A DNA stretch of 64,000 bases from Eledone cirrhosa (GCA_964016885.1 OZ024757.1:27539954-27603953), one strand, 5' to 3'. Counted from the first letter of the stretch, positions 1-64,000 are shown. Translations and numbers: made by a program. Notes: generated by a model not told the origin, from the letters alone.

Positions 1-87
1 GCACAAGAAGTCACTAATGAAAGAAAAGCTGGCTGGGCAGTGAGACTGGAAACCGGAAACCAAGGTCACCATAGCTGTATTTAAATA

Positions 88-246
88 TAATTGTTTCAAC
101 TTTAGGCACAAGGCCAGCAATTTGAAGAGGAAGGGAAAATCGATTAAATCAATCCCAGTACATTACTGGTGCTTTATTTATCAACCCCATAAGGATAAAA
201 GGCAAAACTAACCTTGACAGGATTTAAACTCAGAACATCAAGATGA
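88..246 (-). mobile_element. SINE family A, truncated copy
   Basis: Starts with the tail (GGCACAAGGCCAGCAATTTG) and runs to the B-box region (GGATTTAAACTCAGAAC). The tRNA-like head is missing because copy 257-442 is inserted there. Confidence 0.8.
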
Positions 247-256
247 GTTTATATAT

Positions 257-442
257 AATTGTTTCTACTTTTGGCACAAGGCCAGCAATTACCCAGTGCA
301 TTACTGGTACTTTATTTTATCGACCGCGTAAGGATGAAAGGCAAAGTCAACCTCGGTGGGATTTGAACTCAGATCGTAAAGGGACATAACTATGCTGGAA
401 AGCATGGCGTCCGACCCTCTACCGATACTGCCAATCCACCGC
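257..442 (-). mobile_element. SINE family A (tRNA-derived), full copy with target-site duplication
   Basis: Read on the minus strand: tRNA-like head with A-box GGCAGTATCGGTAGAGGG, B-box GAGTTCAAATCCC, body GGTCGATAAAATAAAGTACC, and tail TTGCTGGCCTTGTGCC. It is flanked by near-identical GATGARTTTATATATAA, a target-site duplication of about 17 bp. It resembles octopus/squid tRNA-derived SINEs. Confidence 0.88.
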
Positions 443-446
443 TTTG

Positions 447-1240
447 ATGAATTTATATATAATGATGGATCATCTGTCGATTTCAACTGTGTGCATTCAG
501 CTATTCAATCAACTGAACTACCTATTTGTTAAATTAACATGTAAGCGACTGAGTATTCCATGGACTAGTGTAACTTAAACGTCATTCTCAAACTGAGTCA
601 ACACGATATTGTGTGTGGCAAGGCTAACGCTTTGAATTACAGTTACAATTCACCTGGCTTCTAAACAGTTTCTGTGTATCTGATTTTTCACAGATACCTT
701 TGGCTGACCTCAGGTTATACTCTTTTACCTGTTCCAGCCACCCAGCTGAGGCCATGCTTTTGATTATTGATAGGCATTGAGCACTTGAGAGTAATACCTT
801 TGATGGTAGATAGGCATTGAGCACTTGACAGTGAGTTCCCTGATGGTAGACAGGCATTCATTCTTAATATTTGGCAGAATCATTAGAGAGTTAAGACAAA
901 ATGATTTGCTTTATTTGTTCTGGCTTTCTACATTCTGTTTTCAAATCCCACTGAAATCAACTTTGCCTTCCATTTTTTTCGAGGTTGATAAAATAAAGTA
1001 CCAATCACCTCCACCCTTCCCCACCAATAAAATCAAAGAAAAAATTATGGCTTTTGTGTCTATGTTAGAAACCATTATTGATTCTTCCAGGGCTATTGCT
1101 CAGTGAATTTTGAGGGAGGAAATGGGATGTTGTCTTATTATTGTTGTTGCTACAGCTCAACTGTGTAGGTTTAGCCAGCCTCATATAAGGTTGTTTTTTA
1201 TAGGAACTTTCTTAGGTGTTTTAATGATAATGGCCCCAGC
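447..1240. other. 5' flanking DNA, mostly unassigned
   Basis: No gene seen. A roughly 40-bp sequence about a TTGATTATTGATAGGCATTGAGCACTTGA motif family recurs near 766-850. A short SINE tail piece in + orientation lies at about 935-1010 (GAGGTTGATAAAATAAAGTA). Confidence 0.35.
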
Positions 1241-1249
1241 CTTAGCATA

Positions 1250-2285
1250 ACAAGGATGCATACTTTCACAAAACCTCAGCTTCCTATCAAGGAAATTTCT
1301 GCAGTTGTCGCACACAGCCTCACCACATCAATAATTGATTTTGTTATTGTCTCTGATCTCTTTGATTCTGTGCTGGATGTTTGTGTTAAGAGAGGGGCTG
1401 AACTGTCAACTGATTACCATCTAGTTATCTGCAACTTGAGACTACCTAAAGCCAAAGAAGCCCACAAAACTGGCAAGTCTAGAACAACCTACAGGATAAA
1501 AGTGGGAAACATTGGTGGATAAGGAAGTCAAAACCAGGTATACAGATAGTATTGCATCCAAATTCAGAGAACTTCCAGAGAAAACTGAGGATGTTGAGAC
1601 AGAGTAGAGATTGTTCAGCACAACAGTTTCTGCTTCAAATGTCAAATGCTGCAGGCAAAAGAGACTTGGTGTGGCACTGGATGGCAGAAGGACGCCTTGG
1701 TTCAATCAAGTAATCAAAGATTCCAACTGAGCAAAGAAGGAGGCTTACAAAGCTTGACTTGGAAATAAGTCCTCCTCCTTACACTTGAAGTAAAAGCAGG
1801 CAGGAAAAATCGCAGCAGAGACAGTAAAAGCACCAAAAGTTAAAACATGGGAGGACTTTAGGGTTAAGCAGGAATCCGACTTCAGATCTGCAAATAAAGT
1901 GTTCTGACAGACCATCCGCCGACTTTGTAATATGAAGTCCTCCTCCACACCTGCTATCAAGAACACACCTGGTGTTCTCCTCTCTTTAAGGAGGTGCATC
2001 CTCGTGAAGTGGAGAGAATACTTTGCTGATCTCCTAAACCCGATCACAACAGCATCTTCAGATGTACATGGGTGCATCTGAGAGCAGTGACTAATCTCTT
2101 CGAGGCAGAAGTCACAAGACCAGTTAAAGAGCTCTAATGAATCAAAATCAAAGGGGAAGATGAAATCCAGTCCGAGATATTAAAAGCTTTAAATAGAGAA
2201 GGTATTCTCTGGCTGACTGATGTGTACCCAGTAGCCTGGATATCTTGAAAGTCACTTAAGCAAAGGCTATCGGGAATGATAATCC
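1250..2285 (+). mobile_element. Decayed non-LTR retrotransposon, endonuclease to N-terminal RT region
   Basis: Frame-broken coding remnants. Around 1300-1440 is an endonuclease C-terminus (SIIDFVIVSDLFDSVLD then STDYHLVICNL, the S-D-H end of APE-type nucleases). Further on, pieces such as RRCILVKWREYFADLLNP mark the region before the RT domain. Many stops; a dead copy. It continues at 2496-2625 after an inserted element. Confidence 0.7.
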
Positions 2286-2495
2286 CTTCTTCTTTACCCA
2301 CTTATTCCTGAGAGGGTCATGGGGGCAGAGTCCTCAAATACGCCCTCCAGCGGGTCCTGTCAGAAGCAACCGTCTCCAACTGATACGGCTGGACCCCCAA
2401 GTGTGACCAGCCAAACTCATGGATGTTATCCAACCATCTTGCTAGGGGTATACCCCTGGGTCTCCTACGTCTTGGTTTCGCCTGTAAAATCTGTC
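2286..2495 (-). mobile_element. 3' end of an RTE-like LINE, inserted inside another LINE
   Basis: Minus strand encodes the LINE C-terminal signature HLGVQPYQLETVASDRTRWR followed by AYLRTLPP. It interrupts the + strand element between GMIIP (ends about 2285) and VIFKKVDKKDCSNYRGISLL (starts about 2497). Confidence 0.7.
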
Positions 2496-2625
2496 CAGTG
2501 ATTTTCAAAAAAGTAGACAAGAAAGATTGTTCCAATTACAGAGGGATCTCCTTGTTAAGCCTCACAGGTAAAATCTATGCTAAATGTCTGGCAAAGAGAT
2601 GCAGGGAGATTCTGCTTTTACTGGT
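2496..2625 (+). pseudogene. RT fragment continuing the 1250-2285 LINE
   Basis: Encodes VIFKKVDKKDCSNYRGISLL and then AKCLAKRCREI, the RT fingers region (NYRGISLLSL) of an RTE/jockey-like LINE. No palm domain follows, so the copy ends here. Confidence 0.75.
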
Positions 2626-4064
2626 ACTCTTAGTATCTTCCTCCTTGACCCATCCTATATCCCTACCACCTTCAGTTTCAGGAACCATTCGGATGCACTA
2701 CACACACCCATCAACTTATCTCAGTATACCCTATCTCTTGAGTTTATATATATATACTTCTAGTAAATAAAATTTAGTTTAGTGTTTCTGAGGAGGATGG
2801 CTGATTGAACAGGAACTTCAAGACTGGTAATGGGTCGTAACCTAACCACTAATATGCTGGTCGATACATCAATCTCCACCGTTCAATCGACCCTCAGTAA
2901 CGATCGTAAAACAATGAACTAACTCTCTACCTACACCTGACTTCCGTTTTTATTGTTCAAACACACATATGTAAATGATTCTGTAACCCCGGATTAATTT
3001 TCTTCAAGGATAACTTAGGCTGCGACCACCTACCATAAGAACTACTAGTCACACTGCCGATTCTAGCCACAACTATCCTTCCTAGGGTACATTGAGTTCT
3101 AACAACGTTATCAGCCCCACCATAACCAGATGGACTCCAATATCACACACACACAAATATATATATACACAGAGAGAGAGGGAGAAAAAGAGAGTTTGCT
3201 GTGCTGAGACTGGGGAGACCACTAATCATGGGAGTACTCAATGCATGGGAGATGCAGAGAGGGTATATATCTATCTATCTCTCTATATATATTCTATAAG
3301 TACATATATACAAACATATATGTATACATACGCACACACACACACGCATATATATATATATATATATATATAATAAATTTCATAATTTTATATATATATA
3401 TACACACACACATACATGTTTGTATGTTTAAAAATATGCCATGCCAAGGCAGACAACTTGTGACGTACGTGAGAGAAAAGATATGGCGAAACCTCGCCAG
3501 GCAACTTCTACTATGTCAGTACCAAAAATTCCTCCACTGTAGACACGACTAAGGGCTTGAAAGGATTTGTTAACACCATTACCAATCAACGAACCAGACA
3601 TCAACTGATTCGTTAGGATATTTCCTTGGCTGTCTTTCTTACTGAACAATTCCAGTGCTTTTCTGGAACGGCATGAAAATTATTTCCCGTTCTTGAAGCT
3701 CGCTTATTGTTGGTTTATATCTCGCTGCGTCAGAGTTCGCTTTTCATGCCGCTACTTTCTTCCGACGGAATTAGCTGATAAAACTGTTGATCGTGTATTA
3801 TTTTATTTACTATTCATATATCTTTTACACACATTTATATACAAACATACTGACCCCCTCTTTCTCTCTCTCCGATTTTCTAAAGTCGTTTTTAATTCGA
3901 TTTTCTATATACTAGTTATTTTTGAAATGTTTACATATATGCATCGTATACTCATGTATGTATCTCTGTTAGACGAGATAGACAGATATACAGAAAGGCG
4001 AGCGAAAGACAAGAACTATATACGTATAATTATATAGATAGATAACCTGTGACGAGAGAAAGGC

Positions 4065-4100
<36 letters not shown>

Positions 4101-5100
4101 AAGGTAATTATATGGACAAATAGATTGGGAGTCAAACAAATATGTTAGTTGTTCGTAGCCAAACAGCAAGCAATAATTATTGCTGGTATTATTATACAGC
4201 AAGTACATACCAGAGAATAGCTTCTCATATGAAAATTATGTGAAGCTCGACAACATTCTTCCTGTTTGACATACATACATACATACTTACATTCATACAC
4301 ACACACACACTTTAAAGGGATATTTGTATATCGAAAATATGTCTGTTTAGCTATATTGTCTATATAGGTCCTGTTTTGCGTATATAATAGTTTTATTTCG
4401 TAGCTTATTCGAACAAATGATCGCACCCTTATCATCAAGTTTATATTGAAAATTGAAAGCACATTGAACTACAATTAATAACGCACCGCACAAATTGTCG
4501 ATCGTATAGAATATATATATATATATGTGTGTGTGTTTATCACTTAGATTGCCATGATTAGCTTCTTTACTCTAACTTTGATTCATAAATGAACAATAGT
4601 CTTTCTTAGAATGGCAGATAAAGGGTGTGAGACGGTTAACTGGACGTTATACATAAGAGTGGGAGGAGAAAGTTCGGGAGAGCGGACGAGAAATGTGGTT
4701 GGTGCTAAAACTATGAATGAGCGAGTGACTGGACCGAGAAGTTTGTTGTTGTTTGATTGAGACAGACCTACTGACTGACATTAAAAAGTTGTTGAGAAAG
4801 GGTATCAGCACCCGATCAGGAGAAAAAAAAGTATATATTAATATATAAGAGATACGAGGAATACAACGAGTAGTGAGGTACTCGTTGTCATTGAAGCCGT
4901 CCACAACCTTACACACCCACTTGTTGGTAGTGCTGTTCACATACTTCTAGTTGTTGGTCTAAAAATATGAATGGGACTCGAAGCTGCGGAGAAGACATTT
5001 TCGTATGAGTATGTAATATTGTAGATATATAGATGGGAAGGTAGGTAGGTAGGTTGGTATGTAGACAGACAGATAAGTAGTTTGTTTAGTTAGCTAAGGT
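2626..5100. other. 5' flanking AT-rich DNA with microsatellites
   Basis: Holds CA and TA runs (3143-3175, 3330-3415, 4067-4097, 4508-4530) and GATA-like runs near 3270 and 5035-5075. Between 3428 and 3649 the minus strand is open for 73 codons (GNGVNKSFQALSRVYSGGIF) with no family I recognise. No promoter or exon could be assigned. Confidence 0.35.
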
Positions 5101-5204
5101 TATTCACAGTTTGTAGTAATGGTGGTACTGTCTAGGCGTACAATCAACAAACGTTACCCATCCATCAGCTTCACTTAACAAACATATACACACACACAAA
5201 CACC

Positions 5205-5209
5205 GTATA

Positions 5210-5271
<62 letters not shown>
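5205..5271. repeat. (CA)n-(TA)n microsatellite
   Basis: About 10 CA units run into about 21 TA units roughly 350 bp upstream of the CNK start codon. Confidence 0.9.
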
Positions 5272-5273
<2 letters not shown>

Positions 5274-5469
5274 CCCTCTTCATGTTTGTCTTCACACCAG
5301 ATTGGCAATCGAAACATCACATACATTATGATCAAGGAAGACCCAGGCCTATCCGAGACCTTGAGACATATTTGAATGGTAGATAGGTAACAATGTACCC
5401 ACGGCCTTATCAGGAAGTGAGGTCAGCCTCTGTGTCATCACCGACCATTCAAAATCTTTAAATACATCC

Positions 5470-5479
5470 TTGTCAATCG

Positions 5480-5517
<38 letters not shown>

Positions 5518-5618
5518 TACATATACTCTCCTTTCCACAACACACAGCAATTTAAAAAAAAAACAAAACTTGTTTCACACGGAGCCAGCAGCACTTGCTG
5601 GCAGCCCACCATCTTAAC
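5470..5618 (+). promoter_or_regulatory. Probable 5' leader or promoter-proximal region of CNK with (CT)n tract
   Basis: Upstream of the CNK start codon is a (CT)n tract of about 15 repeats (5482-5511), then a CA-rich stretch and an in-frame stop at 5553-5555. CT/GA tracts are common in animal 5' leaders and promoters. No TATA box or initiator could be assigned, and the transcription start is unknown. Confidence 0.3.
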
Positions 5619-58718
<53,100 letters not shown>

Positions 58719-58779
58719 GTAAGTCAACCTTCCTTAGGTCATTCTGAAATAATTCTTTGTTTTCTTCGTTTTCTCCTTC

Positions 58780-59340
58780 TTCTTTGCTCACTTATTTCTG
58801 AGAGGGACGTGGGGGCAGAGTCCTCAAATACTCCCTCCAGCGGGTCCTGTCAGAAGCAACCATCTCCAACTGATCCAGCTTGATTCCCAAGCTCATGGAT
58901 GATATCCAATCATATTGCTCAGGGGGGGGGGGGTCTACCCTTGGATCTCCTACCTGTTGGTTTTGCCCATAAAATCTGTCCAGCGATTCTTTCCTGTGAC
59001 ATTCTAACCATATACCCATAGTATCGGAGCTGTGATCTCTCAATTCAGAGAAGTAGTGGCTCTACCTGGAGTGACTCTCTGAGCTATGCACTCTATCAAA
59101 TAACGTTACTCCAAAGACCTTTTGGAGGAACTCCATTTCGGCCGCTTGTATTTGCAATCGTATTCTTTCAGTCATTACCCAAGATTCATGAGCATAGGTA
59201 AGGATTGGCATGAATACCGAATTGAAAATAGCGAGTTCGGCTTTTTCATCTACCTCCCTTCTGATTATCAAATGCTGAAGCTGGTACATAGCGAAATCTG
59301 TCCGCGCCTTGAACTTTGGGTGATACCTAAAGATCAAATT
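58780..59340 (-). mobile_element. RTE-like LINE 3' end, longest copy
   Basis: Minus strand encodes VDEKAELAIFNSVFMPILTY, ESWVMTERIRLQIQAAEMEF and LDQLEMVASDRTRWREYLRT then LPPRPSQ, the C-terminal region after RT in RTE-type LINEs. Frameshifted and broken by poly-G at 58922-58931. Confidence 0.8.
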
Positions 59341-59360
59341 TTAGGTCAAAACATTTTTAG

Positions 59361-59402
59361 TGTTTGCAATTTTCAACTGTGTTCAGTTGAAAATTGCAAA
59401 CT
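59361..59402. repeat. Perfect 18-bp-stem hairpin
   Basis: GTTTGCAATTTTCAACTG, loop TGTT, then its exact complement. Confidence 0.92.
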
Positions 59403-59855
59403 TGACTGTCACCACACATTATGAACCTGAAGATTGCGAAAGCATGAAAGTACTTGTTCAATTAAGACTTAACATTTAATATTCTACCATACTATTTCAT
59501 TCTAATACCATTATAAATTTTAAAGGATTGTAAATAAAACGAGTAAATCAGACAAAGTTGGAATTCCTTTTATTAATATAATCTTACTGCACAAGTTTCC
59601 GCAATTCTTGCACTTAATTCAGCCTTCTGCCTTCCATCACTTGTGAACACAACCTTTTACTTTTAAATTTAACAAAAAAAAACCCACTATTTTCTTTAAC
59701 ACTTTTTTAAAACTGTATTTCTAATGAAATAAATACACTGCCTATGATTTCCAATTGATTTTTGAAAAATTTGAAGAATTTAATAAAATAACTTTTTCAT
59801 TTTTAAGCTGGTATTTGAAACATTTTTTTTTACGTATAAATTTATGATGGATCGT
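59403..59855. other. Intron 9 stretch, nothing recognised
   Basis: AT-rich, apparently unique; no gene or element supported. Confidence 0.35.
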
Positions 59856-60032
59856 TTAACCCCTTAGCATTTAAACCGGCTGTATCGGGTCAGAATTATC
59901 TCCCCTCTTTCTGTTCAAACCGGCTGTAACAAGCCACTCATACTGATGTTAAGGGATTGTTCTCAAAATAAATATCAAAATCTCATAGATATGATATTAT
60001 GTGAGATGATTATTTGAGATAAAGCCTTTACT
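59856..60032 (+). mobile_element. TTAA-MITE copy 15, right end missing
   Basis: TTAACCCCTTAGCATTTAAA start; breaks after GATAAAGCCTTTACTA into a CT-rich tract. Confidence 0.82.
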
Positions 60033-60035
60033 AAT

Positions 60036-60240
60036 CCAACCTCTCTTTCTTTCACCAACTCCCTCTCTTTTCCTCCAATCCTCTCTCTTTCACCATTCTC
60101 CTTTTCTCTCACCAATCCCTTCTGTTTCTCACCATCCCCCTCTCTCTCTCACCAACCCTCTCTCTCTCACACCAACACTCACTATCACTTTCACTCACTC
60201 ATCCTCATACTTTTCCTCTTCCTCTTGCCCAATTCTTGCA
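60036..60240. repeat. CT-rich tract with CTCTCTCACCAAC units
   Basis: Irregular pyrimidine-rich repeats. Confidence 0.75.
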
Positions 60241-60384
60241 CTTCACTTCTCCCCCTTTCCTCACACCCCACCTCTACCACTACAGTGTATAGTTATTAGG
60301 GCAAAGGTCAGTGGTACACTGTAAAGGTCAGCTTCTTTTTATGAGATGTCAGTCAAGGGTGTGAGTTGGTTACATCATAAAATA

Positions 60385-60592
60385 AGTGCTAGTGATGATG
60401 ATGGTAGTGTTGGTGTTGATGGCGGTGGTGTTGGTGGTGGCAGTGGTATTGGTGGTACTGGTATTGATGGTGGTGGTGTTGGTGGTAGTGGTGATGGTGG
60501 TAGTGGTGATGATGGTAGTGGTGGTGGTGGTAGTGTTGGTGGTGGTGGTAGTGTTGGTGGTGATGGAAGTGATGTTGGTGGTGAAGCTCATT
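60385..60592. repeat. (GGTGGT)n G/T array
   Basis: C-poor triplet repeat, GGT/GAT/AGT; similar type to 41642 and 50571. Confidence 0.88.
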
Positions 60593-60953
60593 TTTTGTTA
60601 ATGATGATGATGAGGGTGGTGCTGCTGCTGCTGGTGATAGAACACACACGTATACACACACACATACACACGCATATACACACACACATACACACACAAC
60701 AGGAAACATTAGAGGAAGTCAGATCCAATCAATTAGAGAATCAGAGGTTACTTTTCATTCGTATATAGAACATATACAACACACACATATTTATACACAC
60801 ACATATATACACACACACACATATACACACACACGTATGTATTAGAGGATTTCAAAAGGAAACAATGAAAGAGTAAAGACTTTGTGATTAACAAGAAGCC
60901 CTTACAATGTGTTGGTGTTTGTGTGTGGTGGTGTTGTGTAGTGTCTATGGTGG

Positions 60954-60991
<38 letters not shown>

Positions 60992-61008
60992 AATATACGC
61001 ACGCGCAC

Positions 61009-61360
61009 ACCGAATCATCATTCATCATTTCATGTTACGTCCGCTTTTTCCCTGCTTGTAAGGGTGGGACGGGAACTGATTCTGGCTTGATTTCTACAGC
61101 TGGATGCCCTTCCTAACACCAACCTCATTTTACAGTGAGTGCTGGGTGCTTTTTTGCCGTGGCACCTCCACGACCACTTTGCAGTAGAATGATAGGAACC
61201 CCACTCCCTATCATCTCATTTCTACCGCTGAGTAAATTGGAGCAATGTGAAATAAAGTGTCTTGCTCAAGGAAACAACACATCATCTAGTCTGAGAATTG
61301 AACTCACAACTTTTCGATTGCAAGGCCAATGCTCTAACCACTAAGCCATGTGCCTCCTTT
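61009..61360 (-). mobile_element. SINE family B, full-length copy
   Basis: Tail complement ATCATTTCATGTTACGTCCG to head complement GCTCTAACCACTAAGCCATG. The whole order mirrors 45181-45575, with one tail unit fewer. Confidence 0.88.
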
Positions 61361-61435
61361 GGATATCCCCCAAAAATGTATACACACTTTGATTAGGATG
61401 CTGTTGAAATGTAAATACATTTTTGGGGACCCCTT
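61361..61435. mobile_element. Mariner-like foldback MITE, second copy
   Basis: CCCCCAAAAATGTATACACA ... TACATTTTTGGGGACCCC; ends eroded compared with 16460-16535. Confidence 0.7.
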
Positions 61436-61599
61436 GTGTGTGTGTGTATATATACATACGCATGTATGTGTGTGTATCACTGTCATCATCATCATCAACA
61501 TCTGCTTTCCCTGTTAATACAATGTTACACACACACACACACACACACATGTAAATGGGTCAGATGATGTAAGGTCAACTGTACCGTTTTTTTCTGTCT

Positions 61600-62340
61600 G
61601 AAAACTAGTTCAAGGTAATATCATTTGTTGCTTGTTAACTGTACACTCATGTCACAGTGTGACATCAAATGTACTATTATGACACACTGTCACATGAACA
61701 TTTTATGTCATAGCATTATGACAAACTGGTGTAACATTAACTATACTGTTACGACACACTGTGACATCAATGTGACATGAACTGTACAGTTTATGTCACA
61801 GCATGACATCAGTATAACATTAACTATATTGTTATGACACACTGTGACACCAATGTGACATGAACTGTACAGTTTATGTCACAGCATGACATCAGTATAA
61901 CATTAACTATATTGTTATGACACACTGTGACACCAATGTGACATGAACTATACAGTTTATGTCACAGCATGACATCAGTGTAGCATTAACTATAGTGTTA
62001 TGACACACTGTGACACCAATGTGACATGAACTGTATAGTTTGTCTCAGAATGACATCAGTGTAACATTAACTATATTGTTATGACACACTGTGACACCAA
62101 TGTGACATGAACTGTACAGGATATGTCACACTTGTGTAATATTGAGGGTGAATATTTGTTACTACCACAGAGGTCTGCACTTGCTCTCAATTTCACATGG
62201 GCTTGCACTCCATGAATGCCATGACACCTCCTCTCCCATATTTGATACTGGTCTAATATTATTAATTGTACTGTTATGTCACACCGTGTCACTATTGTAA
62301 CGTTGATAACTACTGTACCATTAGGTCACATTGTGACACT
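61600..62340. repeat. 83-bp minisatellite rich in TGTCACA/TGTGACA palindromes
   Basis: GACACACTGTGACA landmark at 61753, 61836, 61919, 62002 and 62083 (spacing 83, 83, 83, 81). Each central unit holds a dyad: TGTGACAT and ATGTCACA flank AACTGTACAGTT. Degenerate units extend to both sides; 62150-62230 is non-repetitive. Confidence 0.92.
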
Positions 62341-62732
62341 ATTGTAACACCATTTACTCTACAGTGGTGGTGGTGGTGCTGTTGTTGGTGATGATTAGGA
62401 TGCTACTGGGGTAGGTAGATATACATACATGCAGGGTGGTGGTTGCATTGCTACGAGGATAGATAGATAGATAGATCAACAGTGTGATAGTACTGATGGG
62501 GTGAATGGTGATGCTGATAGTGGTGCTACTGGGGGGGTTGGTATTCAGGGGGGACACACTGAGGCCAAATAAGGTATCGGTTTACATTTGACATTTTTAT
62601 TTAAGGTTATCTGTTGCTGGATAATTTGGTTTGGTAGAGACATGGAGCTAGGACAGGGTGGGGGAGTTCATGGGGGGGGGGGATTATAGAATAGGGTTGT
62701 GTAGAGCTACTAGATTTCAAAATAAACAAAGT

Positions 62733-62771
62733 AACTGCTGCTGCTATTACTACTACTGCTGCTGCTACTGT

Positions 62772-62824
<53 letters not shown>
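62733..62824. repeat. (ACT)n with (GCT)n start
   Basis: About 17 pure ACT units after mixed GCT/ATT/ACT. Confidence 0.92.
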
Positions 62825-62826
<2 letters not shown>

Positions 62827-62929
62827 GTTCTCATAATGTTAGAATGCTTATTAACAAGAGCTGGCACTTGAGTACTTAGAGGTTTAAACTAGCTTTACAT
62901 AGAGCCAGAGTGGTTGGTAACTAAATGGT

Positions 62930-63170
62930 TAAACCCGGTAGAGTCCATCTCTCTCCAGGTCTGAATACAACTGATTTCTTCCAGAGAGGAAATGAAAGAG
63001 TGGAAGTGAGAAAGAGATATAGAGGAAGAATTGACTCGATTTTTGTTTATCAACCTTGAAAGGACGAAAGGCAAAGTTGACCTCTGAGGGATTTGAACTC
63101 ATACAACAAGGAGAATTAAAATGAATGCCACAAAGAATCATATCAAACATTCTAACAACTCTACCTATTG
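62930..63170 (-). mobile_element. SINE family C copy
   Basis: GTCCATCTCTCTCCAGGTCT, AAGAGATATAGAGGAAGAAT, AAAGGCAAAGTTGACCTC, B-box complement GGATTTGAACTC. Confidence 0.7.
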
Positions 63171-63179
63171 TAATGATTT

Positions 63180-63600
63180 ATCTTCTGCTTCGCCCACTTA
63201 TTCCTGAGAGAGTCCTGGAGGCAGAGTCCTCAAACACTCCTTCCAATAGGTCCCATCAAAAGTAACCATCTCCAACTGATCTGGCTGGATCCCCAAGCAT
63301 GACCAACCAAGCTCATGGATGTTATCCAACCATCTTACTCAGGATCTACCCCTGGGTCTCTTGCCAGTTGGTTTTGCCCTTAAAATCTGTCCAGCGATTA
63401 TTTCCTGTAACATTCTAACCATATACCCATATTATTGGAGCTGTGATCTCCAAGCATGACCAGCCAAGCTCATGGATGTTATCCAACCATATTGCTCGAG
63501 GGTCTACCTCTGGGTCTCTTGCCGGTTGGTTTTGCCCAAAGAATCTGTCCAGCGATTCTTTCCTGAGACATTCTAATCATATACCCATAGTATGTAATGA
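63180..63600 (-). mobile_element. RTE-like LINE 3' end with partial internal duplication
   Basis: CACTTATTCCTGAGAGAGTC to GTGATCTCCAAGCATGACCA. The segment AGCATGACCARCCAAGCTCA ... ATACCCATA occurs twice in tandem (about 63295-63435 and 63455-63590). Confidence 0.78.
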
Positions 63601-63844
63601 TTTATATTTTCAAAAAATCAGTTTGTTCAACCTTGTAGTGGTTCTAAGTCTGTCTGTCTTTTGGGTTTCCTTTTATTTTCTATTTCCTTCTTCCCTCCAT
63701 GTGATGTGTGGTTCCTCTCCCCATCCCTTTTGTAGTAAATAAGTAGACCATTGATAATTCAATTTTAAGCATTGTTTGCAATCTTTTACAATCCTGAGAG
63801 CTGGTGTGGGAGGAAAGAATAGATGGGGTGGTGAGGAATAACAA

Positions 63845-63995
63845 AAGCACAATCTCTCTTTGTCTTCCTCTCTCTCCCTCTCTCTTTGCCTTCCTCTTTT
63901 GCTCTCTACCTCTCTTATATCCTGTTTCCCCTCTTTCTCCCTCTTTTTCTTCCTCTCAGCCTCCCACCTCCTATCATTTCTCTCTGTCCCTACCC
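63845..63995. repeat. CT-rich pyrimidine tract
   Basis: TCTCTCCCTCTCTCTTTGCC variants to the window end. Confidence 0.8.
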
Positions 63996-64000
63996 TGAAT

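Noticed and set aside
60346..60768. 140-codon Gly-rich frame
   Set aside because: GGT/GAT array followed by a CA microsatellite; in intron 9 without splice-site support.

Overview
This window looks like animal genomic DNA from a mollusc, most likely a coleoid cephalopod (octopus or squid). The evidence is a small spliced gene with GT-AG introns spread over more than 53 kb, and intronic filler made of tRNA-derived SINEs, non-LTR retrotransposon pieces, small TIR elements and very long simple-sequence arrays. The main SINE has a tRNA-like head and a tail reading GCTGGCCTTGTGCC, and resembles the tRNA-derived retroposons I know from octopus and squid. The species assignment is inference; no marker gene settles it.

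The one host gene I can support is on the + strand: a CNK / CNKSR2-type connector enhancer of kinase suppressor of Ras. Nine coding exons (5619-5694, 23902-24065, 28423-28649, 31151-31283, 33898-34014, 36210-36266, 37453-37521, 39760-40019, 58453-58718) join in consistent phase into 1,369 nt (456 codons plus one base). They encode SAM, CRIC and PDZ domains and the start of the variable linker. The PH domain and C-terminus lie beyond the right edge. CNK is a scaffold that brings Raf/MEK-side proteins, KSR and Src-family partners together at membranes in the Ras-MAPK pathway. Coding sequence is about 2 percent of the window.

Layout: 1-5618 is 5' flanking DNA with SINEs, a decayed LINE and AT microsatellites. 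Intron 1 (5695-23901, 18.2 kb) holds a telomere-like array, two related LINEs (11405-12745 and 12821-15605), a 76-bp mariner-like foldback, SINEs and GT/TA minisatellites. Intron 2 (24066-28422) contains a third LINE of the same family and ends in a palindromic AT/SINE cluster whose last part was duplicated next to exon 3. Introns 3-7 are 1.2-2.6 kb and carry many copies of a TTAA-ended MITE, one hAT-like element with a nested LINE, and AC-rich arrays. Intron 8 (40020-58452, 18.4 kb) holds the strongest structures: two arrays grown from a LINE/SINE 3' tail, a 427-bp foldback, a 2-kb G-free A/C array followed by a C-poor G/T array, and nested and tandem SINEs. Intron 9 (58719-64000, incomplete) holds LINE tails and an 83-bp palindromic minisatellite.

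No bacterial system, CRISPR array, rRNA or functional tRNA gene was seen. The very long open frames at 46.0-47.9 kb and 48.0-50.7 kb are by-products of repeat units whose lengths are multiples of three. The most interesting layer is the repeat biology: a LINE-SINE pair sharing a 3' tail, turnover of that tail into a homogenised 48/96-bp satellite, a piggyBac-like MITE family with 15 copies inside one gene, and several long dsRNA-forming intronic structures.
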